From Bradyrhizobium sp. AZCC 2262 (GTDB lineage Bacteria; Pseudomonadota; Alphaproteobacteria; Rhizobiales; Xanthobacteraceae), in contig NZ_JAZHRT010000001.1 in the NCBI RefSeq assembly GCF_036924535.1, positions 3,968,001 through 4,032,000 of the forward strand: a stretch of 64,000 nt of DNA, written 5' to 3'. Below, piece by piece: positions 48,832 to 55,430 of the stretch (its first letter is position 1; every line of letters begins with the position of its first letter). The notes beneath the pieces were generated by a model. It saw only the letters and a program-made list of their open reading frames with translations, was not told the DNA's origin and searched no databases. The translations under genes and the position numbers were made by a program.

Positions 48832-49026
48832 ATGAACCACTCAATTCATTCAGCGGATCGCAGTACCCATTTGAAGATCGTGGTTGTCGCACTCGTGGCC
48901 GGTATTGCGGTTGCAGCTTTCGGGATCTCCGCCCGGACCGGAGCGGATTACAGCCAGACCGCCCAGGTCGTAAAGGCCGGCAAGGCGGTGGTCGTGACCA
49001 GCTCGAGCACCTCGACCGTCCGTTAA
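48832..49026 (+). CDS. Hypothetical small single-span protein
   Basis: 64 residues from ATG 48832 with GGGAGG 8 bases upstream. A basic/polar head of 15 residues, one hydrophobic segment (KIVVVALVAGIAVAAFGIS), and a Ser/Thr-rich external tail. Followed by an intrinsic terminator 28 bases after the stop, which supports a real gene. No family recognised. Confidence 0.6.
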   Translation: MNHSIHSADRSTHLKIVVVALVAGIAVAAFGISARTGADYSQTAQVVKAGKAVVVTSSSTSTVR

Positions 49027-49054
49027 ACGATATCGCCGGCATCGGAATAAAAAC

Positions 49055-49078
49055 GGCCGCCTCAAGGGCGGCCTTTTT
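49055..49078 (+). terminator. Intrinsic terminator
   Basis: GGCCGCC/GGCGGCC stem with loop TCAAG and five T residues, just after the 64-residue protein gene. Confidence 0.88.
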
Positions 49079-49122
49079 GTTTGCGGCAGTTCTCGAAGAT
49101 TAACGTCAAGCCATTGAAATAA

Positions 49123-49199
49123 TGGCGCGAGAGACGGGACTCGAACCCGCGGCCTCCGCCGTGACAGGGCGGCGCTCTAACCAACTGAGCTACTCCCGC
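49123..49199 (-). tRNA. tRNA-Asp (GTC)
   Basis: 77 bases including encoded CCA. Acceptor GCGGGAG pairs with CTCTCGC, D arm AGCTCAGTTGGTTAGAGC, anticodon loop CTGTCAC giving GTC, T arm GGGTTCGAACCC. Reads Asp codons GAC/GAT. Confidence 0.97.
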
Positions 49200-49521
49200 G
49201 GACGCCGTAATCATGTTCTGATCCGCGCAGAACCGAGGGCATAAAGGGCCGCTCCCGCTTAGTCAAGGACGTTGCGAATCTCGCTGTCGGACAGAGGTTT
49301 CTGCGATTCCGATGCAAATAACGCCCTGTTTTCAGGCAAAACAGCGTAGGCAGCGACCCCCAGAATCGTTTAAGGCCTGATACGTCTGGGTTTCTTGAAA
49401 CCTTCCCTTGCGCTGTTTACACCGGACCTTAGGGTTTCAAGTCACGATCCAAGGCGTTTTTCCGGCGCGGACCGATTTCACAAACGCCGCTAAGCCATTC
49501 AACCAACGAGGAGGGCCAGAT
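49200..49521 (+). other. 322-base region upstream of the HU-like gene
   Basis: No coding sequence supported. It separates tRNA-Asp (leftward) from the HU-like gene (rightward) and carries the promoter candidate listed at 49395-49423 and a 14-base palindrome GGTTTC-TT-GAAACC at about 49389-49402. Confidence 0.5.
49395..49423 (+). promoter_or_regulatory. Promoter candidate for the HU-like gene
   Basis: TTGAAA and TACACC separated by 17 bases, ending about 98 bases before the ATG. The -35 overlaps the GGTTTC/GAAACC palindrome, which could be an operator. Hexamers only partly match consensus. Confidence 0.35.
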
Positions 49522-49821
49522 ATGGCGAAGAAAGCAGCGGCTCCAGCCACCATCACACTTAAACATCTGGCCGCAGCCCTGGCCGAGGAACATGACCTGT
49601 CGAAGAAAGCCGCCGAGGCGATCCTGACCGACATGGTCGGCAAGATTGCAAAACACCTGAAGAAGGGCGAGCGCGTCCGAATCGTCGGGCTCGGCATCCT
49701 CCAGGTCCGCAAGCGCGCCGCCCGTATGGGCCGCAACCCCTCCACCGGCGAACCGCTCCCGATCAAGGCCAGCAAGAAGGTCGCCTTCCGCGCGGCCAAG
49801 GAACTCAAGGAAGCTGTCTGA
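49522..49821 (+). CDS. HU-family DNA-binding protein
   Basis: 99 residues from ATG 49522 (GAGGAGG SD). Nucleoid protein that bends DNA as a dimer. The N-terminal extension MAKKAAAPATITLKHL is Ala/Lys rich; helix region LSKKAAEAILTDMVGKIAKHLKKGERVRIVGLG and arm signature RKRAARMGRNPSTGEPLPI are intact. It is somewhat longer than the common 90-residue alphaproteobacterial HU. Followed by a strong terminator. Confidence 0.92.
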   Translation: MAKKAAAPATITLKHLAAALAEEHDLSKKAAEAILTDMVGKIAKHLKKGERVRIVGLGILQVRKRAARMGRNPSTGEPLPIKASKKVAFRAAKELKEAV

Positions 49822-49843
49822 TCCAACGCGCCCTGATCCGACC

Positions 49844-49882
49844 AAAAGCGCCATTCCGGCGGGACACCGGAATGGCGCTTTT
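49844..49882 (+). terminator. Intrinsic terminator (bidirectional form)
   Basis: Perfect 16-bp inverted repeat, AAAAGCGCCATTCCGG and its complement, with a seven-base loop; the arms end in A and T runs, so it can stop transcription both ways. It lies 23 bases after the HU-like gene. Confidence 0.9.
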
Positions 49883-49924
49883 CTGTTATAGAGCACTTCC
49901 CTTGCTCATCTTTTCCGGATCGTC

Positions 49925-51181
49925 ATGCTGGCCTCGCCGATAGCCTTCACCCACGATGTCACCGAGCGCTTCCTGCGCTATGTCGTGATCGATACCCAGT
50001 CCGATCCGGCATCGCCGACCTGCCCTTCCACCGAGAAGCAGAAGAATCTGGGCCGCCTGCTGGCTTCGGAGTTGCAGGCAATCGGGCTCACAGACGCCCA
50101 TCTCGACGAGCACGGCTATGTCTACGCGACGATCCCGGCCAATACCGATAAAAAGGTGCCGGTGATCTGCTTCTGCTCGCACATGGACACGTCTCCGGAC
50201 TGCACCGGCGCCAACGTCAAGCCGCAGATCGCCAGGAACTACCAGGGCGGCGACATCGTGCTGCCGGCCGATCCCACCCAGGTGATCCGCGCCGCCGACC
50301 ATCCCGCGCTTGCCGGCCAGATCGGCCACGACATCATCACGACCGACGGAACCACGCTGCTGGGGGCCGACAACAAGGCCGGCCTTGCCGAAATCATGGA
50401 TGCGGCGCGGTTCCTGATTCAAAATCCGCACATCAGGCACGGCACCATCAAGATCCTGTTCACGCCCGACGAGGAAATCGGCCGCGGCGTCGACAAGGTC
50501 GACCTGAAAAAACTCGGCGCCGACTTCGCCTATACGATGGACGGCGAATCCGCCGGGAATATCGAGGACGAAACCTTTTCAGCCGACGGCGCCACCATCA
50601 CCATCGAGGGCGTCTCGACCCATCCCGGCTTTGCCAAGGGCAAGATGGAGCATGCGATGAAGATCGCGGCGGCCATCATCGACCGCCTTCCCAGGAACAC
50701 CTGCTCGCCGGAGACGACTGAAGGCAAGGAAGGCTTTCTGCATCCGGTCGGCATTTCGGGGGCGCTGGAGAAAGCCACTATCGGCTTCATCGTGCGCGAT
50801 TTTACCGACGAGGGGCTGAAGGAAAAAGAGACGCTGCTCGAAGGCATCGTCAACGAGGTGATGAAGGACTTTCCGCACTCGACATACCGGATGGAGGTCA
50901 AGCACCAATACCGCAACATGAAGCAGGTGATCGACCGCCACCCCGAGACCGTCGACTACGCCATCGAGGCGATCAAACGCGCGGGGCTGACGCCGGTGCG
51001 AAGCTCGATCCGCGGCGGCACCGACGGCTCGCGCCTGTCGTTCATGGGCCTGCCCTGCCCCAACATCTTCGCCGGCGAGCACGCGTTCCATTCGCGGCTG
51101 GAATGGGTCAGCCGCCAGGATATGGAAAAGGCGGCGGAGACGATCGTGCATCTGGTGATGATCTGGGAAGAACGGGCGTAG
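49925..51181 (+). CDS. pepT: Peptidase T (tripeptidase)
   Basis: 418 residues. M20 zinc aminotripeptidase. Metal and catalytic motifs: CSHMDTSPD, GADNKAGLAEIMDA, TPDEEIGRGVDK, YTMDGE and a C-terminal His in AGEHAFHSRLEW. Length fits PepT. Releases the N-terminal residue of tripeptides in the cytoplasm. Single gene. Confidence 0.94.
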   Translation: MLASPIAFTHDVTERFLRYVVIDTQSDPASPTCPSTEKQKNLGRLLASELQAIGLTDAHLDEHGYVYATIPANTDKKVPVICFCSHMDTSPDCTGANVKPQIARNYQGGDIVLPADPTQVIRAADHPALAGQIGHDIITTDGTTLLGADNKAGLAEIMDAARFLIQNPHIRHGTIKILFTPDEEIGRGVDKVDLKKLGADFAYTMDGESAGNIEDETFSADGATITIEGVSTHPGFAKGKMEHAMKIAAAIIDRLPRNTCSPETTEGKEGFLHPVGISGALEKATIGFIVRDFTDEGLKEKETLLEGIVNEVMKDFPHSTYRMEVKHQYRNMKQVIDRHPETVDYAIEAIKRAGLTPVRSSIRGGTDGSRLSFMGLPCPNIFAGEHAFHSRLEWVSRQDMEKAAETIVHLVMIWEERA

Positions 51182-51306
51182 CAACTTCGGCGATGCGCCA
51201 TCGCCGTCATCGCCTGCGACAAACGCGAGGCGTTTGCGCAAGGGAGTGATAGCGACGTGGTTGTAAGCTGGGTACGCCGGGTTTTTGAAAACGAGGAAAA
51301 TCTACC

Positions 51307-51684
51307 ATGCGGTTGTCCAAGGTCGCCGCTTTGGCGCTTATCGTTGGAGCTACAGGCTCCATATCTGCATCTCCAGCGCTGGCCGCTTCTGACTGTCCAC
51401 TATTGGTAGAACTGGCGGATTGGGGCGAGAACTCCACCGGCGACATCAGCGTCGCCTCCGGGCAAAGTTGCCAATTTCCGATCAGGATGCGCGGCACCGT
51501 GACCAGTTCGGAGATTTTTCAAAAGCCGGCGCACGGCAAGTTGAAGAAGCTCAACGCAACGACTTACGAATACAAGGCGAAGGCCAGATACAAGGGAAGC
51601 GATACCTTTGCCGTCAAAGCGACGGGTCAGGGGCCGACTGCTTCCGGCACGTCGGTAATTACCGTGCACGCGACAATCAAATAG
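51307..51684 (+). CDS. Hypothetical exported Ig-like protein
   Basis: 125 residues. Signal peptide ending at ALAA, then about 95 residues with two Cys (SDCPLL and QSCQFPI) and the pattern KPAHGKLKKLNATTYEYKAKARYKGSDTFAVKA, which resembles cadherin-like/Ig-like repeats of the VCBS/Big family. Probably a periplasmic or surface beta sandwich. Function unknown. Confidence 0.65.
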   Translation: MRLSKVAALALIVGATGSISASPALAASDCPLLVELADWGENSTGDISVASGQSCQFPIRMRGTVTSSEIFQKPAHGKLKKLNATTYEYKAKARYKGSDTFAVKATGQGPTASGTSVITVHATIK

Positions 51685-51737
51685 CGTTCCTTGCGCCCAT
51701 TGCATGGTGGACGCGCGTTGCCGTCCACCAAATTTTC

Positions 51738-51977
51738 TTATGGCAGCGACCCTCTCAGACCTCTGATACCGGTATCCGTTGTGACTTGCCCACCGTTCTC
51801 TGGGCTGGTGGGCGTGCGGACATCACTGTATTCGGAGGCAGTGATGACTCGGACGACGATCGCGCCGAGCAGAAGGACCATGAGCAATATCATGCCAACC
51901 CGGGCCGGCGTTAGATATGGATTGGACACGCGCATCATCATTGCTGCACCCATGCGCACCGCCGCCAGCCTCGTCAA
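51738..51977 (-). CDS. Hypothetical small single-span protein
   Basis: 79 residues, possibly starting at an internal Met (MGAAMMMRV, residue 9). One strong membrane segment (VGMILLMVLLLGAIVVRVI) and a polar external tail. No SD of note and no family recognised, so this is a tentative gene. Confidence 0.4.
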   Translation of the reverse strand: MTRLAAVRMGAAMMMRVSNPYLTPARVGMILLMVLLLGAIVVRVITASEYSDVRTPTSPENGGQVTTDTGIRGLRGSLP

Positions 51978-52082
51978 ACAGACATCGTTGAGTCATCGGG
52001 CGATTTGGTGGCGTAGCGATGGCGATGATTTGGGAAGCGCGGGCGTAGCGCGCTCTGCCGTCATTGCGCGTACCCGCGTAGA

Positions 52083-52943
52083 CTACGACGCCCTTGCCGT
52101 GACGATCCAGACCGACGCCGGCAGCAGCACGGCGTCGCCCTTGGCGAACGGCGCGAGCGCCTCGCGGATCGAAGCAGCAGCGGCTCTGCGGAGCTCTTCC
52201 GGCTGGTCCTCCAGCGCGCGGCTCGCCGGTCCGATTTCGAGCGCACTCTGCACGGCGCCATCCAGACCGCGGCCGATCGCGGCATCGAGCGACAGCGGGC
52301 ACGGCTCCATTTCGACCCCCGTAAAGCTGGCCTCGCCGAGGATGCGGCGAACGCGCGCCTCCGAGGCGAACGCAAACGGCCCTGGATCTTCCGGCCCCTG
52401 CTGTGGCAGCTTTGGCACATGCTTGTAGGCGGCCTGCAGCGGCGCCATGAAGAAAGGATTTTCGCGCGGCTCGCGCCAGCAGGCAAACGCCAGCCTGCCC
52501 GAAGGCTTCAGCGCTTTCCGCATATTCGCAAACGAGAGCACGGGGTCGGCGAAAAACATCACGCCGAACCTCGAGGCCAAAAGATCAAAACTTGCGGGGT
52601 CGAACGGATAGACGGTGGCGTCGGCCAGCGCGAAATCGATTGGCAAGTCCTTCGGCGCGCTCCGCCGCGCCCGTTCCAGCATCGGGCCCGATATATCGAT
52701 GCCGAGCACATGGCCTGACGGCGCGACCTTGTGCGCGAACGCTATCGTCGTCGCGCCGCTGCCGCAGCCGACGTCAATGACGCGCTCGCCGGCTTTCGGT
52801 TTGGCGCGGTCGATCAAGAGGTCGGCGACCGGTCCGAGGACGATGTCCTGCGCCGCCTGCCGCTCCGCCCAGCGCCGACCGGCCGGACCGTTCCAGTAGG
52901 CGACTTGGTCGGCGTTTTGTTCGTGGCTTGCCGGTGTCTGCAT
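52083..52943 (-). CDS. Class I SAM-dependent methyltransferase
   Basis: 286 residues. Motif I VIDVGCGSGATTIAF (about 57-71), acidic VLGIDISGPMLERA, motif ALADATVYPFDPASFDLLASRFGVMFF, then GRLAFACWREP, typical of UbiE/Methyltransf_11 type enzymes acting on small molecules. Substrate unknown. It neighbours the NeuD and LnmK-like genes on the same strand but is separated from them by a 54-base gap. Confidence 0.88.
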   Translation of the reverse strand: MQTPASHEQNADQVAYWNGPAGRRWAERQAAQDIVLGPVADLLIDRAKPKAGERVIDVGCGSGATTIAFAHKVAPSGHVLGIDISGPMLERARRSAPKDLPIDFALADATVYPFDPASFDLLASRFGVMFFADPVLSFANMRKALKPSGRLAFACWREPRENPFFMAPLQAAYKHVPKLPQQGPEDPGPFAFASEARVRRILGEASFTGVEMEPCPLSLDAAIGRGLDGAVQSALEIGPASRALEDQPEELRRAAAASIREALAPFAKGDAVLLPASVWIVTARAS

Positions 52944-52997
52944 AGGCGCTCTCGCTCACATTCGTAAACAATGGCGAACTCAATCGCCTCGTCAGAA

Positions 52998-53603
52998 CTA
53001 CAGCCGCTTGACCAGCCGCGCCGGATTTCCGCCCATCACCACATTCGATTCGACATCCGACACAATCAGAGACCCGGCCATCAACTGCACCTTGTCGCCA
53101 ATCGTCGTGTTAGGAACGACCGCGCTTTTGATGCCAAAAAAGCAATTGACGCCGGTTCTCACCCCGCCTCCGAAGGTGACGCCGGCAGTCACCTGGGAGA
53201 GAGCGCCAAGCACGCAGTCGTGATCAACGCTGGAAAGCGTGTTGATAATCGTATCTCGCCCGATTCTGGATCTTGAGCCCACAACCGCACCGGCGCAAAC
53301 GAGGGCACCGCTCTCGATTTCTGCGTCCCTCGCGACGAAAGCTGTCGGGGCAATGCAAGGTGGCATGTTCGCGCGGACCGCCCGCAGCCGCGATGCGCAC
53401 AACTCACGCTCCTCGTTCGAGCCGATGCCGATGTAGACATCTCCGGGCGGGAGTTCGCGGAAATATTCGTCTTCGGACAGCGTGTTTTCGGGCAGCGTTG
53501 CCTGACCACCCAGCCGCTGGACGACGAAAACGGGCGAGACCGTGAGAAAGGACGCTATCACGCGGGCATGGCCGCCGCCGCCAAAGATATACGCCTTAGC
53601 CAT
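52998..53603 (-). CDS. NeuD/PglD-type acyltransferase
   Basis: 201 residues. N-terminal Rossmann-like PglD_N domain (YIFGGGGHARVIASFL) followed by left-handed beta-helix hexapeptide repeats (AEIESGALVCAGAVVGSRSRIGRDTIINT, VDHDCVLG with the catalytic-type His). Transfers an acyl group, usually acetyl, to an amino or hydroxy sugar. Its start overlaps the stop of the LnmK-like gene by eight bases, so the pair is translationally coupled. Confidence 0.85.
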   Translation of the reverse strand: MAKAYIFGGGGHARVIASFLTVSPVFVVQRLGGQATLPENTLSEDEYFRELPPGDVYIGIGSNEERELCASRLRAVRANMPPCIAPTAFVARDAEIESGALVCAGAVVGSRSRIGRDTIINTLSSVDHDCVLGALSQVTAGVTFGGGVRTGVNCFFGIKSAVVPNTTIGDKVQLMAGSLIVSDVESNVVMGGNPARLVKRL

Positions 53604-54705
53604 TGGACTTTCTCGTCACGACATAGGCCATCAAGAGACCGTCGCTCTTTCGTGACAACGAGGTCTCGATGTCGAGCGCGGACGGTGACTGGTCCGACTT
53701 ATGGACGCGAAATATCAGGCGATCATTGATATCCGCGTTGGCAAAATAATAGATTTCCCTGGAGATGGTGCTGCGGTTTGCAATGTCGGCGGCGTATCGC
53801 AATGAGCAGATGTCGCTGATGATGGGATATGAAGCGAAGTAGAGCAGACCGACCCCGTTGACGTCGTAAAAGGGAATGATCTCATACTCGCACTCGAACA
53901 GGGGAGCTTCCGGCTTGGTGACCCTGCGTTCGCGATACTCGAGCACGAAGGGCGGCAATGCGATTTCCGGAATTGGGCAATCGGGCGGAATCGTCGGCTG
54001 GCCCTTCAGAAGAGACGTATTGTTTGTTTCGCCGCGGCGAGAGAAATTTGACATCAGCCGCGCCTCGCCTGCGGCGACGTCGTGGCCAAGAGCGATGTCC
54101 GAGATGAAAGTGCCGGCTCCGAAACGTGAAATCTTACCCCGCAAATCAAGGCCGGAGTTTTCACCGATGGCGCTGAGCGGCTTCCGGAACGAATAGCGAA
54201 TCCGCGTAAAGGTGGCGTACAGGCGATTGCCGCTGCCGTCCTTGAGCGAGGAGCTTTCGCTACCCAGGCCGGAGGTAATCATGCCCCAGTGCATGTCGCC
54301 TAGTTCCTTCAGCAGCCAGGACTCTGAGAGGCCCCCCATCGCCATTTGTGGCATGTTGACGGAGAAGCGTCGTCGTTCCATCAACGTGTTGTGGGACTGA
54401 GGCGCAATCTCTTCCGCTGCCGAGAGAACCAGGATGTCGTTTAAGGTCGCGATCGCGCCCCATGCGTCGTCGCTGATGGGACGCCCCAGCGTCGCTTCGA
54501 TCCGCGCCCGAAGAACCACCAGGCCGAAGCTGTCGATCGGCAGATCGGAAATCGCAGCGAAAAAATCGGGGGAACCGGGGATTTCCTCTTCAATGATCTG
54601 GCGCAGCATCCGAGGCCCTCTATCCGACATCCGCGCAGCCAAGTCCGCCGGCGTTTGAGCAGGCACTACCCTGTTGCGGCGTGGATAAACGCCAAGATTA
54701 CCCAC
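53596..54705 (-). CDS. Carrier-protein/LnmK-like (Pnap_2097 family) fusion protein
   Basis: 369 residues from the 54705 start. Residues about 30-95 look like an acyl-carrier domain: LPIDSFGLVVLRARIEATLG, where the Ser of DSF would carry phosphopantetheine. Residues about 100-369 resemble the LnmK/Pnap_2097 family of double hot-dog proteins (MPQMAMGGLSESWLLKELGD, then HWGMIT), whose founder LnmK is a bifunctional acyltransferase/decarboxylase in leinamycin synthesis. No polyketide synthase is nearby. It ends coupled to a NeuD-type acyltransferase and begins 16 bases from tRNA-Val. Domain calls are from pattern recognition. Confidence 0.65.
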   Translation of the reverse strand: MGNLGVYPRRNRVVPAQTPADLAARMSDRGPRMLRQIIEEEIPGSPDFFAAISDLPIDSFGLVVLRARIEATLGRPISDDAWGAIATLNDILVLSAAEEIAPQSHNTLMERRRFSVNMPQMAMGGLSESWLLKELGDMHWGMITSGLGSESSSLKDGSGNRLYATFTRIRYSFRKPLSAIGENSGLDLRGKISRFGAGTFISDIALGHDVAAGEARLMSNFSRRGETNNTSLLKGQPTIPPDCPIPEIALPPFVLEYRERRVTKPEAPLFECEYEIIPFYDVNGVGLLYFASYPIISDICSLRYAADIANRSTISREIYYFANADINDRLIFRVHKSDQSPSALDIETSLSRKSDGLLMAYVVTRKSNG

Positions 54706-54720
54706 ATCTTCACATTGTAT

Positions 54721-54797
54721 TGGTAGGCGGCGACAGATTCGAACTGCCGACCCTCTCGGTGTAAACGAGATGCTCTAACCAGCTGAGCTAGCCGCCC
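54721..54797 (-). tRNA. tRNA-Val (TAC)
   Basis: 77 bases with encoded CCA. Acceptor GGGCGGC pairs with GCCGCCT, D arm AGCTCAGCTGGTTAGAGC, anticodon loop TTTACAC giving TAC, T arm GGCAGTTCGAATCTGTC. Reads GTA and other Val codons. Confidence 0.96.
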
Positions 54798-54867
54798 TTG
54801 AGCCGACTGTTTAGCCCTGCAGCCCCCTTTGGCGCAAGGGTGCCGTCGCGCCGGACACTGCGGGGCG

Positions 54868-55269
54868 CTAGTCGCCAGGCCGGGCCGGCAACGCCTTGAG
54901 ATCGTTGATCCACGGCGCGGCGGACTTACACCAGATTTGCCGCATGGGCTTGAGCTGATCGCGCTGGCGGATGCTGCCCCAGCGGATGCCCCAGTCGTCC
55001 GGCCCGCCCTCGCCGCTGGTGAACAGCGGGGAACCACAGCCCTCGCAAAAATGCTGGAAGCGCGTGCGGCCGTTGTCGCCGGCCTTCGCGTAAATCTTCG
55101 CCGGCGCGCCCGTCATGCGGACCTGCTCGGCGGAACAAATCACCGTCACCCGGTACGCCGAGCCCGTCAGGTTCTGGCAATCGGTGCAGTGACAGATCGA
55201 TACTTTCGCGGGATCGATCTCGGCCCGATAGGCCACCCGCCCGCAATGGCATTGCCCGTCGATTTCCAT
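54868..55269 (-). CDS. GFA/CENP-V-type zinc-binding protein
   Basis: 133 residues from ATG 55269 (MEIDGQCHCGRVAYRAE). Zinc ligands of the GFA fold: CHCG, CHCTDCQNLTGS and FCEGCGSPLF. Named after glutathione-dependent formaldehyde-activating enzyme, but most members have no proven activity. Single gene between lon's terminator and tRNA-Val. Confidence 0.88.
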   Translation of the reverse strand: MEIDGQCHCGRVAYRAEIDPAKVSICHCTDCQNLTGSAYRVTVICSAEQVRMTGAPAKIYAKAGDNGRTRFQHFCEGCGSPLFTSGEGGPDDWGIRWGSIRQRDQLKPMRQIWCKSAAPWINDLKALPARPGD

Positions 55270-55311
55270 CCCCTTCAACTCCGCCTGTCCAATCGGGGTC
55301 TCCGGTCCGCA

Positions 55312-55343
55312 CAAACAAAAACGGCGCCCGAAGGTGCCGTTTT
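55312..55343 (-). terminator. Intrinsic terminator of lon
   Basis: Read on the minus strand: AAAACGGCACC, tetraloop TTCG, GGCGCCGTTTT, then a T-rich tail TTTTTGTTTG. A GT pair replaces one GC. It lies about 80 bases after the lon stop. Confidence 0.88.
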
Positions 55344-55360
55344 ATCATATCGCGATCAAT

Positions 55361-55430
55361 CGGATCAGTGGTGACTGATCGGGATCAGTGGTGACTGATC
55401 GGGATCAGTAGTAACTGATCGGGATCAGTG
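55361..55430. repeat. Tandem 20-bp palindromic repeats after lon
   Basis: Three full units (55361-55380, 55381-55400, 55401-55420) and half a unit. Each full unit contains the perfect hairpin GATCAGT-GGTG-ACTGATC (the third unit has AGTA in the loop). The partial unit overlaps the lon stop codon. Each unit would fold independently in the lon mRNA 3' region. Confidence 0.9.

Noticed and set aside
54721..54797. Integration site (att) at tRNA-Val
   Set aside because: The neighbouring block looks accessory, but no integrase gene and no second copy of the tRNA 3' end were found in the window.
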